Notes: generated from the letters alone by a model not told the origin. Positions 11,301 to 25,467 are shown, counted from the stretch's first letter. The stretch is 64,000 nucleotides of DNA from Taenia hydatigena (GCA_036345935.2 JADWOT020000008.1:4071114-4135113); one strand, 5' to 3'. A program made the numbers and translations.

Positions 11301-14300
11301 CAGTTTTGCGTTGCAAATAAGTTGAGATTTTATTACGGATACCATACCCTGTCTTCTCGGTTCTGCTCAGTCATTGAGAACCGATGATCAGCCAAGAGTT
11401 GACGACTGTGCTCATTGACATCCGTGGAGAATGCACGAATGGCCTGATAAAGCGGCATTCGATCCGGAACACGCGTTCCACCAACATAAAGTACGGGTAC
11501 TAGAGTAAGCATAGCTCCACCACCGAGCGTAGCGTTCTCAATGAGGTCACCCACCACAGAGGAGGCAGCTAAGGCCGGATGGACTGGTGGATGGTGTTGA
11601 TGCTGGTGCTGGCGTTGATGTCGTGATGTGGGATGGTGCTGATGTGGATGCGTGCATTGAGAGTGGGAGTAGTCCTTCCTCCCACTGGGCCGACTGTGGA
11701 AATGCAGCACATTAGAGACAGTCTCCGGGGTGACAGGGGGTAGAGAGGAGAACGAGGCTCCTGCTGCTAATGAAGGAGGTGATGTGGAGGAACCAGCGAA
11801 CTGAAGCATTCCGAAAGCCGCTAGAAGGGACATGCTCTTGGGACGCGCTGCCTGCAACGTTAAGGGAATTGGATAGTTATGAATACGTGATCGGTAATAA
11901 TGCTTTAACAAGGTAAACAGACTTCTCTAGCCTTTGAAGTAGACGCCTTGTTAGTGGCAGCATCATGATCCAGGGTTAGATTAAGTGCCTCGTAGTGCTG
12001 AGAGCCAGAAGTTGAGGGAATGGGAACCTTTGCATGTCGTGCATTGTCAAATGCAGACGGGTAGTGAGTAGAGCGAGCCTTCGATGAAGTCGGGTCATCA
12101 CTGGGTGATGTAGGCAGTTCGTGACGACGGTAGAATCGCCGTCGGTGGGCAATTTGTTGAGAAGTGGGATGAGTGAAGGGTGAAGCAGCATTCTCTTCGC
12201 CTATGGGTTGGGTATCACGCTGATCCTCGGGCCCACACATTATTGAAGCGATGAAGCACCGCTGGACTAAGAGACGCTGAAGGTTCTACGAAGACATTAA
12301 ATGTGATACACTCACGTTTGATGAAACAACGTTGACCTGATGATAACTACTACTGCTACTGGTAATACACTTCAAAGTTAATCATGGCTATTAGCGTGAC
12401 ACTTCAGGAGGCCAATACATTATTAAGGAAATATTTTCTCCCACAAATGCACATCCAAAGCTAACTATGAATTAAGACGGGCCGCACATGGTCAAACAGC
12501 ATCGATGTTTGCTAAAGGCAAACTGACTGTTTCAATGTTTTGAATTTTGCGCACCAGAAGTCTGACGACCGATAGGCCCGGTTCATTAGCCGTTGTGTAG
12601 AGCCAAAAAAACGAGGCTACCAGGTAAATGTTACAAAGAGTACTGTTCAAAGAGTGTGGACATACACGAACCTCAATTCGCACACAAAAATAACATATAG
12701 CCATACCGAAATTGTAATGAGTGCATTAGCATGAATAGGTAGAGTGGTGGGGGCATTCTCCCAGAAGGTGCCTTTTCCCAAGGCCTCATCCTCCCCCACC
12801 GTTTTTCTCGACGACGACAACGATGTGGAAGAGGAGGCGATGGCAGCGGCAGTAGCAGTGCTGGGAGGCTCGTCCGATTGCCGGATCATTTCCAGTTTGA
12901 GAAAACCCGGCACCAATGTGGCCCAATGACGGAGTAGTGGACGCAGGGGTGGTTGGTCACAGAGCGAGTGAGAAGGGCTGCCTCTTTCTCCTTCGCCATC
13001 TGCCCTTCGATTCGATGCTACGCCACCGCGCCTATGTCGCGTTTCAAGGTGGTTGTCATTACTTCTGCCACTACCTTGATCCACCGACATCAGTGCTTCC
13101 TCTGCACAAGCCTCCGCACTGGCCGGGGAGGTGGGACCAGTCAGAACTTGAAAGTGCTCCTGAATTTTAGAGGAGGACAGGGCGTGACAAGCACGACAAC
13201 GTTTTAATTAATTCGAATCTAACACAGTGATAAACTTGGCAGCCAGGTGATTAGGGCATAAAATAGGCTCTTCGTATGTTTCGTTTATAGGCCAGAAACA
13301 AAAGAGCAGCACTACCTGTTGGTGAAGGCAGTCAAGGAGGCAGTCAATAAGAATCGGGAAGGCGAGTTCATGCACCGATCGCTCGTTATTATGGTGTTTT
13401 AGGGATTGCAACGCGCTTTTAGTCTGAGCCAAAAGCTTCGGTTTTTCAACAATTTTCTTTAAATTTATGTTTTCGGTATACCGCGGTCCCACGAAGAGCT
13501 GAAACCAAAACAACACATGGGCAACAGTGTAGGGGAAATTTTATCCGATAGTGAGGTGGATGTATGAAAATCATTCAATGATGGGGGTGATATTTATACT
13601 CCATGACGCTCCTACCAACTCCTTTTACAGCTGCAGCGTTGGCGTAAAATACATTTTAAATATTTACCCTCAGTAGCAAGAAGAGTCTCAGCCTTCTCTC
13701 AGTAGGCTGGGTTAGAAAGGCGTGGAGAGAGTCCAGCAAACCACTTTGTTGAATCTCGAAGGGAGAAGGAGCCTCATCCTCGGAGAGGATGGTTTGAGTC
13801 AGTAGGCTAGCGAGATGTGTCAAACCGGTGACCCATGAAACCGGTTCGTCGACAGCCATCAGTTGACGACTCAGCGCCTCCAACTCGGGCACGAGGTCAC
13901 GTGGCATTACTCCCTGTGGGGTCTGGAGGGTGGGAGATGAGGAGGAGTGTCGGCGCGTTGCCTTTCTGTTTCCCACCGACCCAGATCCCGACGCTGCCAA
14001 CGCTTTTGACGCCAGGGTTTCGAGCTTCGGCGGATTCGCTACCAGCGCTTGGATGCGATCGTAGAGATCTTGGCACTGACTCGTAATCCAAGCGCAGAGA
14101 TTACTATCGTGGCAGCTACCAGCTACATTGAAGGTGGCAGATGCACTAAACAGTAAATTGTGGATTAGGAAAACCCAAAGCTTTGATTGGAGAGGAACCC
14201 AAATAATACAAAGATCAAGGCAAACCTAGGAGAAGCTTGATTATCCTCTGCATTCAGGTCAACATCAAGTGTTGACGATGAGGAAGATGACGAGATAGAT

Positions 14301-17300
14301 GATTCTAGAGCCGCCTGTGCCAATGGCTCTAAGACATTCATATCGCAAATATTGGGATCTGGGAAGCCATGAGTAAAAATAAAATGTGGCGGATTAGGGC
14401 CTGATGAGCCTTCCATCGTTGATCGATGACTATTTCCTAAAGTAAAAAAAGCAAGGCAAATGGACAGTACGCAGCAAGCTTAATTATGGAAAAAGGTGAG
14501 CATCAAACAGAGTGGAGCATGACCGCCATTGCACTCAAACCCTGTAAACCGGGTGGACGTACCCGCATCGCATAAAACCATTATCGAATATTGGGCTTTT
14601 GGACCATATTGGCTTGTTTACAAGGCCAATGGAACAGAGAGAATAATTGGGTGACATGAACTCGAGAAGTGGAGTTAAAACAAGGCTAAAGATCTGCGAT
14701 TAAACAAAGCGGGTAATAGAATTCAATATCAATGCTCATGTTCTAGATCGCACCCCCCCTCCCTCCCTCCCTCCACTACCAGCATGGAAATGGCTATTTT
14801 GAATTTCTGGTTGCCTTGTATCAGTGAAATAAACAAGCGTTTTGTACGGCAAGAACTCGCCATAGCAGTTTTGGTCAACCTCCACGACAACCACGAATAA
14901 TTGGAATCTCAGAATGCTTGTCAATTTCATGATCACATCTTTAGTCACTGTTCATAGTCAAAGTTGATGGAAAGGCCAAGTATTTGGAAAGCCTATAACA
15001 CACTTTTCAGCTGTAAAAGGCAACACCAGACAGGCATACTTTGAGATCGCAGTCGAACACGTGAAGACCCTATTTGATCGGTTACCGCAGAACACAACGT
15101 CGGTGAAATCCCTGAAATCCATTGAGACGATGACTTGGGGTGTTGAGGTGGTGCTAATGGAGTCGAGGAGACGATGGAGCTGGTTCGGAGTGTAGCCGGC
15201 AAAGGCATAAAGAGCACTTGTTTATTCTCCTTGGAGGACAACGGAGTCTAAAAAGTGGAAACTTAGAGTTTGGACCCCAGCAAAGTTAAGGCATTTTAAA
15301 ACCAAGCGGGTGAAAAAATAATCTACTTCAGATTCCTCAACACCAGAAGCCGCCTCCTTCTTAGTACTCTCAGAAGCTAGAGAGGAAAGTCGCTGAAGGT
15401 GAAAAAGAACACCCTCCTTGCGGAAGTAAACAGCGAAGACTTGAGGGATGCGGGCAATAAAGAGGTTGGCAAGTTGCAGACCGGCCGCAATTAAAGCAAA
15501 TTCAGGACTACCAAGCATGTCGGCGACCATAGCAGACACTGAACGAGGCGACACCATCCAGGAGAGCACAAAAGGACTGGCGTTGCAAACAATCCTAATG
15601 GGGGAAAAAGCCGTTATGCGGAGGGCGTTTATGAGCTGTTAAAAGCCAAGAGCCCTACCTACCTCTGAATGGCTTCGATACATTTTATTCTTGGGGCAGT
15701 GCTATTCAGCTCGGTGTAGAGATCAAGAAGCATGGGAAGAAGCAGATGAACCGTTTTAACCAATACCAAGTTATTAGATTTGCTAAAACTGACAGCCTCA
15801 GCATCTCCTCGAGTCTTCTCTATATCGTCCACAACGACCTTCCTCTTACCACGGCTTACAACATCCTCAAAGGTCCTGCACTGCTGTTGAAACAGTACTG
15901 TTCGCACGTCGGGCGTTTTGGCAGTGCTTGTTGACGCCTAAATGGAGAAAAAAATTACAGAAAAATAAACAAGACGACTAATTTTGGACCCGCCTAAGGC
16001 GAGTGTGACTCTAGTAAGTAGGTACTCCAAATACATAGCATCGGAGGCTCAATCAAAATAAGTAGGCTTACTCAAGTTGCTACCCAGGACAGACTCGCAT
16101 TCAAGCTTGCTGTACAAAAATATGCAAATGTAGCACACTAAGCACGAACTCCACTTTCCTGATTATGAGTATGCAAAAGCACATGACACTAATCAGTCAG
16201 CATCTGACGTCAAGCCAGGTAATTACTTATACAAAGTATATAAGGGTACGAAAACGTGAGCACTTTGGAGAAGAAGTAACACGTCAGTCAATCTAGGGAG
16301 GCAATTAAGAATGGACGTGCCATAAAAGGTGCAGTGAGTAGTGTCTCCTGTTAAACCAGGTAATAATAAGGGAATGACAGCAGGCGAGTGGTGAGAACAA
16401 AGTCCATTCCAGTTAACTCCAGTTTTTTAGAAAAAAAACTCAACCAACCGTTGTTTGAATGTGGACAAAGATAAATCGAAGATGCATAGACAAAACAATG
16501 GGGGAATTCACAAAGGCAACTCACACGTGAGGAGGAGGCAGTTGGCGGGCAGAGGATGATAGCATTATCTTGAATAGGAGGAAGCATCGCGCTTTGGAAG
16601 AAATAGAGAAAAAAAATAGTCGTGAAAAAATCGTGATGCACAAAATTTGTACAAACGAGAGTGTGTATGGATATTTGAGAAGACCATCTCAACCGTATCA
16701 CCTTTCAGTCTTATTCAAGCTAGTCATAGAGTTGCTTCATCTCATCTTCCCTTGGTGGAATCCGGATTCATGAAAATGGAAGCTAACCAATGGAGGAATG
16801 GATCAAAAACCATCCCAGGAATGCATATTCAACACATTTGTTACCAGTGCCACATAAATGTGTTCTGCATCAGCTTATGACAACTGCCTGCACCCACGCG
16901 TCACAAACCGACCTGCCGAGGTTAGGACAAATAGAGCAGGAGCATAGCACTTTCCTGATCTTCGAGGAAAGGCAATTTTGGATAGCAGCCAAGTAGGCCA
17001 ATTCGATGCTACAACTGTGATTCCGTGAAGACTTTTCATGGAGAAAAAAAACTCCCGTACTTTGCAAAAACACCACACCCGGCGTGAGACAATGGAGGCC
17101 CTGGAGAAGTGAAGTCTACGTGTATGTATGCACAGCCGCCTACCTCCCTTATTCAAATTACTAGCTGAACCGGGAGACAGAACATCCCTGTTTGAACTAT
17201 TCATCTACCCATAAATAAACAACGCTGAAGCAAACCAACACAACGTGTGTCCACATGCGAGAGCGCGCACACGCGCATACCTCAACGTGGATTGGCCCTC

Positions 17301-20300
17301 CTATCCCAATACACACCCAGACCGACTGTCCAAGATGCTAATAATTTGCGCCGACGTGAGAATAAAGCACATATTCGATGGGGGAGGAGTGGATAAATAG
17401 TTAAGGTACAGGTGGTTACGCAGTAAACAGAGCGAACAGAGAGAGGGGTATACATACGCATCCTCTTGTCTGAGTCCAGTGTCACAAAGTCGTGATGCTT
17501 AATGTTGGCCGACCTACGATATAAATAATTATGCCCAAGCCCTAGCCACAGACGCAGCTTTGGCTTAAAACAATAAATCAGATATTGAACTGGGGAAAAT
17601 CGAATTGCAATTAGTGTTGCATTGTTTTGGGAGACCAGTAACGTTTTGACGATGATCCACTATCTTCGGCCATCATGATTACTAACAGGCTTACCAATCG
17701 AGATAACAAACGACAAGCCTCACCTTATGAGATGAATTATGGCATAAACATTCTCCACTCCACGATTCTCCAAACACCGAGCAATGTTCGTTCGACTCGA
17801 GGTACATCTTGGTCCAGATGTGTGAGTTTTTGGACCTGGTAAGTGGAAAGCCATTTCGTGGGGCTTTTGATCTGTCAGTAAAGTGTAGATGGTCTCTGCA
17901 TAGCCTACAAAGGTGAAGTAAAAGAGTATTAATGGTGAGTCAAGGTTCAGGTTATCAATGAAGGCTACCATGCGTAATGCCGCAACGCCACTACGTTTTA
18001 ATGCCAGCACATTTTAATGTTTTAAAACGTCGTGTGAGTATTGATAGTTGCGGTGACGCCCTCCTCTCATCCTTGAGTAATAACGAGGTCAACAGTGGAG
18101 TTACCCACAAGCTCCACCGTCTGATGGTGTCTAATTCTAATACCTGACCCTGATACCACTATTAGAACGGCAAAATATTCAAACCGTGGTAGTCAATTCT
18201 GCTCTAAGGCCATGGGAATGGAGGTGTTGGGTCGTAACTTAGGCGCATATTTAATTCACCCCATTCCTACCGAGAAAAAGTGAATATTGTTAACTCAAGT
18301 CATAAGCAATTGTTTTAGGGTCAACTCCATTAACCGAAGACGAATTGATGCAGGTCATTCAGCATGTAGATCAAATTGGTAAGTCAAAAACTTGAACGCG
18401 ATGACCACTTTGGTCTGTTATGAACCTTAACGACGGTTGCCATGACTGTGTGTGTGTGTGTGTGTGTGTGTGTACACAGCACGACGGTAATAGCTGTAGG
18501 CACGGGTGGGTGTGAAGTAGACAATGAGTTAAGATTATAAGCCTCAAATAAAATGTTATCAGTCCACAAAATGCAGGCACGTACCCATCATTAGGATATC
18601 AACGGCCAGGTCGGGACAATATGTGCACAGTGTTGCAAGCATGTAGGCAATGTCCCTCATGTTGGAGACAATCGGAGGTGAAGCAGCCAACTGGGAAGGG
18701 GGGGGGGGGGGGAAAGAAAATTGGATTAAAATTCCCTCTAGGCTTCAAGACAGAAAGACGAGAATGCTGGCATGTGACCAAGCCAGTACTTATGTCGGTA
18801 CAACCCCCACATACCTCTCTCCAAGGCTTTGAGAATGCCAATTAAAAAGAACAAAAGCTGACAATGAAAACCACTCATGCATAGGTGGACGTAGCTTCGG
18901 GTTGCTTTACTATTCCGGCTCTCCGCGAAAAAAAGTCGCATGAATTTTATTCTTGCGCACTTGAGATGTGCATTGGCGAATGAAAACTGAAATGCTGCAA
19001 AAAGGGTTCGCGTTGGTGCACTTTTAGGGCCATGCACTCTTACCCGATGAAAAGCGTCCCAGGTGTACTAACTTTAACTACTACTAATGCACCACCAGAA
19101 GGCTATGGTTTACACACCCAATATCAGCTCCCTCTCATATACCCCATCGTGGGGAATAGCTGTAGAGGCTTGAGAATTAACAAACTAACTAACCAGGTGC
19201 TTGAGATATCGGCACAGTCCAAAAGAGGCGATTTCCCTCAGCTTCTCTGGCTCGCCTTTGAAGGCCTCAATGAGACGAGCGAAGCAGAGACAGACACGCT
19301 CCACGCACCGCGGTTCGGTGGAGGAGGCAGGTCCTTCACAAGCCAAACGCTCACACAGACTCGGCAGGCAGCCGGCAATGTGGGTGAAAAAGTCGTCAGA
19401 ACGCACATCGGCAAAACAATTGGCCACCATGGAGAGGATCGTTCGATGCTGAGCTACCGTCACGAAATCGTAGTAGCTCATTACCGTCTAGACAAAAGGG
19501 GATAAAAACAGAATGCACAAGTCACACAAATTCACAAACTCATTCGACATAAACTTCCACATCGCTGAATTTAAAGGAGCTGTGAAGTGATCAGAGCCAT
19601 GTGAAAGTCAGTGTGGGATGTAGAACATGCAGGAAGGGAAGGAGGAATAGGAATTGCGTAAAACGCGGCGAGGCTGGTGGGTGATTGCCCATAAAAGTAT
19701 TTACATTAGGGCAGCACCGCCACATGAACTAGTCTGCTTTCCAGACGAAACACAAAAAGGCTCGACGTATGACACACTAATTCAAGACTGGGTGGGGAAC
19801 CATCAAAGGCAACGGAGCTAGGCAAATAAGTCAATCGAGCCGGAAAGTCTTCATAAAGTCTTGATAAGGCAAAAGTATGGGTTACAACGATTTCTACACA
19901 TTTCCAGCCGCATATAACAGAAAGTACAATTCGGAAGTGGAAACGCACGGCGACACCACCGTAGAGCAAAACCTGTCGTCCATTCCGTCGAGAAACCTGT
20001 TCGAGAACGTTGATGATTCTCTCCAGAATGTCACCGACAAAGCTACAAGACATGGTGTTAAGTAGGAGGGGCACGGCCATCACCACCGCGTCCGCAGCCT
20101 TGGGCATCACGTCCATGAGGTGTGCGAGGATATTGCAACTGAGGTTCTTCAGTTCAACCACCTCCTCGTCCGGTAGAGAAGCCAATGACCTCTCAGAGTC
20201 CAGAAGATCCACAATGGCCGATACAAGATCATGTACAGCGAGACCCGCAAGTGATTCGTCTGAACCCATTAGAAGTGCCTGAAAACGTTAACCAAAGTTT

Positions 20301-23300
20301 TAGTCACATTTGTAGATTGGGCGAGAAATGCATTTTTGCAGCGAGGTAAGCTGGAACAAGTTGAAAGTCAGGTGAAAGAACCGTACAAAAAAGGTGAAGT
20401 AGCAAGTTCTAACCTGATTAATTTCCTGCAGCAGAATCAACTGTGAAGCCACATCCCCAAAAGCCATTTTGAGTTGTAAAATGCGATAATTAATACCCGA
20501 GCCTTGTTGCTGCTGATGTTGTGGTTGTTGCTGTTGTTGTTGCGTTGATGTCTGTGCATGATGGTGATGATGATGCTGGGTACAAACACCACTTCCACCT
20601 GAGGTCTGAGAGGCACGACCAGCCGACCTGGAGCCACTGGGACCAGGAATACTTCTTCTACTCAGGTCATGTCTACCGGACGGTGGGCCCCGATGCGGAC
20701 GCAGTCTGGACGTAGTTGACGATGACATTGAAGCAGAAAGGGAAGAGACGCATCGCAGGATCCCACCACTACAGGCGGAAGGGCCCGGAAGATCGTGTAG
20801 AGCTGTTGATGGAATGGGATTTGAGAAGACAAGGGCATCGGGGAGACAAGTGCCTGGGGGACCTGATGGAGTAGACACTGAGGCGTGCAGATTGGCCTTA
20901 TTCACTTGATTTGATCCGCCTACATGGGCAAACAAAATGAAACAATACATTTCTTCCCCTTGACGACAATGCTGTCCATTGATATCATTGATCGCACACA
21001 CAAAAACTAGAGAGTGGGGAATGTGTGCTAAATACAAGACGGCATTCAAAGGTTGGAGCATGCTTGAACAACCATCAATCAAAGAATGCCTTGTGTTTTT
21101 TCAGTCCGAAAGCCCATCAATGCGTTTCACAGTATTTGGGTGCGTTTTGCGGCTACCTGTCTCCCAGACTACACTGAACTTAGGGGACGCCTTTGGAGGT
21201 TATAGGACCACCTATCCTTCATTCACAAGTCTATCTTCGCAGGTGCTGAGTGATGAAAGCTCCCTGTCGCAGAGAGACACCCCAATAGGTGAAGTGGTAG
21301 CAAAGGCAATCGCATCACTGCGGCAGGTAGAGAAAATTCAGAGCATTTAGTTGGATTTAAAAAATTATGGTAGAATCAACTCCTATTGAAACAAGAGAAG
21401 CATTATTCAAGAAATTACAATAAGTACGGCAACGCAAATGATAAGGCCCTAAAAACAAACACATTAATTCTCATCACGCTGCGAGGGATGTTTCGAAATG
21501 ATTGGCGTTGAATGCAGTCAAGCCATAAACATCAGCTTTCCTGGTGAATCAGGTCAAAAGTTCAGCAATGCATACATCCGTTGGAAAAAAAAGTAATAAG
21601 TGAATAATAAGGCAAATTTGACAAAAAAAGTGACACTAAACCCTCAGCCACTGGCGTGTGACATTGCTGGACCGGACTTAGCTAGATGTTTCAACTGTGC
21701 AGATGTCGAATTGCAATGTTTGAGGTATTGTGTCGAAACTCATCCACAACATAAGAGTATGAAAAATTGTAACAAATTTAATTATAGCATCTGTTTGACA
21801 AAAGTATTTCAAACGATGTTAAATCCTTTGATGCTTAACCTACCGTCTTTGCCTCCAAAGATGAAAGTGACGTTGCAATGGAGACTCTCGAAGACAGAAC
21901 TTAGCGATGAGTGATTATCCCTACCGACTAATTGATGGGTAAAAGTCGAAACACCAACGCCAAAAACGTGGCACAATGCAGGTTGATCGGTACTTGCGCA
22001 CGATCTGATGTGACTTGTGCTTGGAAAGAAGTAAACTTGAAACTTCGCAGTGAATCAAAGTTTTTTTCTAAAGTACAATCCTTAAAACGGCTCCTGAGCG
22101 TGCAACAGTAAGTAACATCGACAAATGCAAATCGAAACAAGGCTGAGACATTTTGTGTCGAGACAAAACACACCGGTGGTGATGAGATCATTGCAAAAAG
22201 CCAACAATCGCAACGAATAGCGATTTAAAGGAGCATAGGCATGATTGATGTACAGCTATCCAGAAGATTCTATTGGCACATTTAGAAGGGTGAATGAAGG
22301 CGCCAAGCCCACCCACTAGCCGTCAAGATACAAATTTAACACTGTAGATTCAGTCTTGATAACTAACGCCTTTCGCAGTTCTGTAAGAGCCAATTTCTAC
22401 TGGAAATGCAAATTGATAAACACATCATTAGGTTTACGGTGAAAGGAGGTACGAAATCGGAGTAATGCGTGTGCTTCCTGGTGGCAGGAAGATGAGTGAG
22501 CTAGGAGGGTAGTGAGCGAAAAAGTGTGCATAGTGATGAAAACGGTATATCGTTGCTAACCTCCAAAACCCATGTCCTTACAATGAACCAAACAATGAAC
22601 GCGGTTTCACATTACAAACAGAGCCAGTTTGTGACTTCGGATGTGTTGCCAAATTCTAGACACCGAGCGGAAGCCCAGGTCCGGGCTCCCGTGTATACAC
22701 GCACATGCATACCACCATACACATATACAGAGAAAACACTTTTTGATATCAAACCGGTGATTATTCGCATGCTCGCCACGACTACCACGTGGGGAGGAAG
22801 TAAGCGCCATTCAAAAAAGCTGAATCTTGGTACCTAAATTCTCTTCTTTACTGAAACTGGGAAATTAGCTTCACAATTTAATTATTAGCGAACATAAAAT
22901 GACACCTGCAATAAACCGATCACCGCAGAAGCAGATTTTGCGCTGTAGAAAATTGTAGTTCCAGCCAATTCAAATATTAGTTTCCATTTAGGGTTGGTAT
23001 ATGGCAGCAAACCCCATTGATTATAGCTGGATAGTGACGCAAGAACGAAAGTACCCAACTTAGATAAATCTATCAGAAAGTAACAATCCCACTGTTCGGT
23101 GTTCAGTGAATAGAAATAATTATCAGGCTGAACATAAACAAAAGCTAAAAATAGCAGTTGTAAACTTTAACATGAATCGACCATATTTGCTAAAACCACA
23201 AACACGACCCCATTTTTAATGCCAGAGCGCTCGGGAGAAAATGAATAAGGGAAGAAAAACCACATGCCCATTAATTGCAAAACAATTCAAGCCCTCCTTA

Positions 23301-24571
23301 ATCAGCATTCTTATAGACATTTTGTGCAAATAAAAATGAAATCTGTTCCAACGGAAACCAAAGAGACCCAGAGGAAACTATACCCATCGGTTAATAATTC
23401 ACGATGTAAGTTACACAAAGAGCCTATTAACCTCAAAGGATACAAATAATGACTAAAATCATTTAAACCGTACCGGAAAGATCTATTGCGCCTTGTTCAT
23501 CATCATCAGTGTTGGCGAAGCACGTGAAGGATCGGAACCAACTTGAACCACCACTACCACCGCCACTTCCACTAGGTGCTTCAATGTCTTCATGAGCCCG
23601 AGACCCGCGTGTTAAAACCTTTGTTACGGAGGTCTTCCGAGTCTGTTCACCTAGATCAGCTGGCATCTCGATGCCCTTCCGTTGTGCATTCGATGAGTAT
23701 AGCCCAACGTCTGCCTGTTGGTTTTGATCAATGAATATATCCACCGTTGAACTGCCACCGACATGCCCTTTCCCCCGCCTAAAATTGTAATACAAAAACT
23801 GCCAAAATTCACGTGTTCAATTGCTAGAAATGATGTCGAAGCATACAGCTTTTTGCTGTTACAGGAACCCGTTTTTCCGCGGTTGGAAAATTCACTGGGC
23901 AGTATGGTCTCGAGACTGGAGCTTGCAGGACCCCCTTGTTCGAAATCCTGGAATATGCGACCTCTATAGAGAACATAAAAATGAATTTATGGAGAAACAT
24001 ACCTGGAGCACTTTGGGCGATCAAGGCTAAAAAAGTCTTCAAGCCCAGGAGCGCAACTGGTAAAGTGATGAGGGCTTTGATGGGTAGAATATGAATCGAA
24101 AGTATCCACCTCGGCTTGTAAACGTCTCCGCTTTGAGTAGTAAACGAAATCAGTCAGAGTGGAATTGGATACGGAAGAGGAAGCTTGCTCGGATGAACGC
24201 GGAGTTTCAATGAGGGAGCTTTCGCTGGAAAGGTCAGAGGCCGAGAGTTCAAACTGTTTTGGGATGAAGTGGGTTTCACGAGATGATCCAGCCTCCGAAT
24301 TAGCTGCTCCGACCTTTTCACGGTTGAAGTGGTTAGGAGGTGGTGGATTAAGACGGGTAGAGGGCTGTTAAAACACCTTGAACGCTTGAAAGATAGCACT
24401 CATACGCATGGAAAAAATATGCAAAAAAGGGCAAAACCTGCCTTTCGATGTTCTGATGCGCTGTGATGTCTATCGAAAAGGACGTAACCAATAAAACCGT
24501 CCTTACCTGTGAGACGATCCTTTATTCTGTTTGCTTACAACTGTGCGCGAAGAGGCGCGTTGAGGAGCCAT
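8336..24571 (-). CDS. TRIP12: TRIP12-type HECT E3 ubiquitin-protein ligase (ARM repeats + HECT)
   Basis: This is a large E3 ligase that forms a ubiquitin thioester on its HECT cysteine (TRIP12/Ufd4 family; nuclear, ubiquitin-fusion degradation). Exons, 5' to 3' on the minus strand: 24571-24507 (tentative, ATG at 24571), 24364-24003, 23778-23474, 20919-20414, 20278-19955, 19487-19194, 18690-18585, 17904-17724, 16591-16525, 15937-15663, 15576-15327, 15247-15040, 14436-14226, 14145-13668, 13498-13316, 13159-12707, 12261-11923, 11851-11348, 11088-10555, 10484-10287, 10208-9972, 9894-9607, 9532-9182, 9103-8599, 8529-8336. Apart from the first, all junctions agree in phase and give about 2,450 residues (human TRIP12 is about 1,990). 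ARM-type helices are encoded at 20.4-18.6 and 17.9-15.3 kb ([20 protein letters not shown]). The HECT domain spans roughly 9.9-8.3 kb: [13 protein letters not shown], then catalytic Cys in [14 protein letters not shown], ending FHLS. No WWE-coding exon is visible. His/Gln-rich tracts lie in exons 20.4-20.9 and 11.3-11.9 kb. The 19955 and 11923 donors and the first exon are the least certain points. Confidence 0.93.
18447..18473. repeat. (TG)n microsatellite in a TRIP12 intron
   Basis: An uninterrupted TG/GT run of about 27 bases lies in the intron between the exons at 18690-18585 and 17904-17724. Confidence 0.9.
18698..18712. repeat. G15 homopolymer (C15 on the coding strand) beside a TRIP12 splice acceptor
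   Basis: Fifteen consecutive G on the plus strand read as C15 on the minus strand. They lie just upstream of the acceptor TTCCCAG for the exon starting at 18690, so they form most of its polypyrimidine tract. Confidence 0.9.
20920..23473 (-). other. Largest TRIP12 intron (2.55 kb)
   Basis: The donor is TTTCCG|GTACGG at 23474 and the acceptor is CCCATGTAG at 20920. The junction restores Gly-Gly in phase. Several ORFs of 60-120 codons occur on both strands (for example 20979-21350 plus) but none has motifs or splice context. No repeat of the TRIM family is present. Confidence 0.6.
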
Positions 24572-25467
24572 GAGATCACGGATTTCAGTTCAAACATTGA
24601 ATAGGTTCGCTGCAAAATGTTCAAGCTAACCAGCCAATGTTGAAGTTCAAGGGCAGTTCTTCGCGGAAGAAAACGCTAAACAGGAAACAAACTCTAAACA
24701 GGCATATAGAGACCAAAAAACTTACAGGAGCAGCAAAAAGAGGATACTTGCAATACTTTAAAACGCGAATACGGACAAATATTATCTATCGATCAGCTGA
24801 TTAACCAATGCAATAGAAAGTATGTAAACCAAGACACATTGATTAAACAAAATTTCTCCATGACATAAGGTATGTTCTAATTTTTTTAAACCAGCTTAAA
24901 TAATAGATTATTTGGATGGTGATAAAGCCAGATGTTCAACTCTAAGTTGTATATTCACTGTGACAGTTACGACATGTCAATTTTTCAAAATTTAAGTAAA
25001 AAATAGATAAAATTACACTTATTTTGGGATTTAACTACCGTTAAGTCTGTAGGTGCAAAAGAATCTAGCTTAAGTGATTTTTGAAAAGGTTGAGACAAAA
25101 CTGCTTCACTACACTAATAGATTTATCCTGGCGAATAAGGATCTCGAACGGAAGAATATGTAATTTTTTTAAGCTACTGTGAGAATGTGTTTAAATTAAC
25201 TTAACTTATGAAACTAACTTTAGCTTTCTACTGTATAAAATGACAAGTAAATACGGACAAATGTGCAAAACCGTAATCCACTAATAGTGCCCATCGACCC
25301 CAATGATACTTTTAGTTCGAATATCTCATTGGTTACTTATGAATAACAGACCTCAGCCAGAAATTTCCATAAGTTTTGGAACTCATTTTCGCTCGAATGC
25401 TGCGTTTAGGCTAGATTTAGATCAGCTAAATGATAAATGTGTTCTTTAGGATGCATGGAATACTTAT
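24572..25467. other. Intergenic / 5' flank of TRIP12, no gene recognised
   Basis: AT-rich DNA with no ORF of note. It should contain the 5' UTR and promoter of the minus-strand ligase, but I see no defined element. Confidence 0.5.

Noticed and set aside
11976..12191. 71-codon minus-strand ORF inside the TRIP12 gene
   Set aside because: Alternative frame of the exon 11923-12261; the other frame keeps phase with both neighbours.
20979..21350. 123-codon plus-strand ORF
   Set aside because: Starts in the intron of TRIP12, no motif, no splice context, opposite strand to the active gene.
24159..24371. 70-codon plus-strand ORF with acidic composition
   Set aside because: Antisense shadow of the TRIP12 N-terminal exon 24003-24364, whose frame fits the downstream phases exactly.
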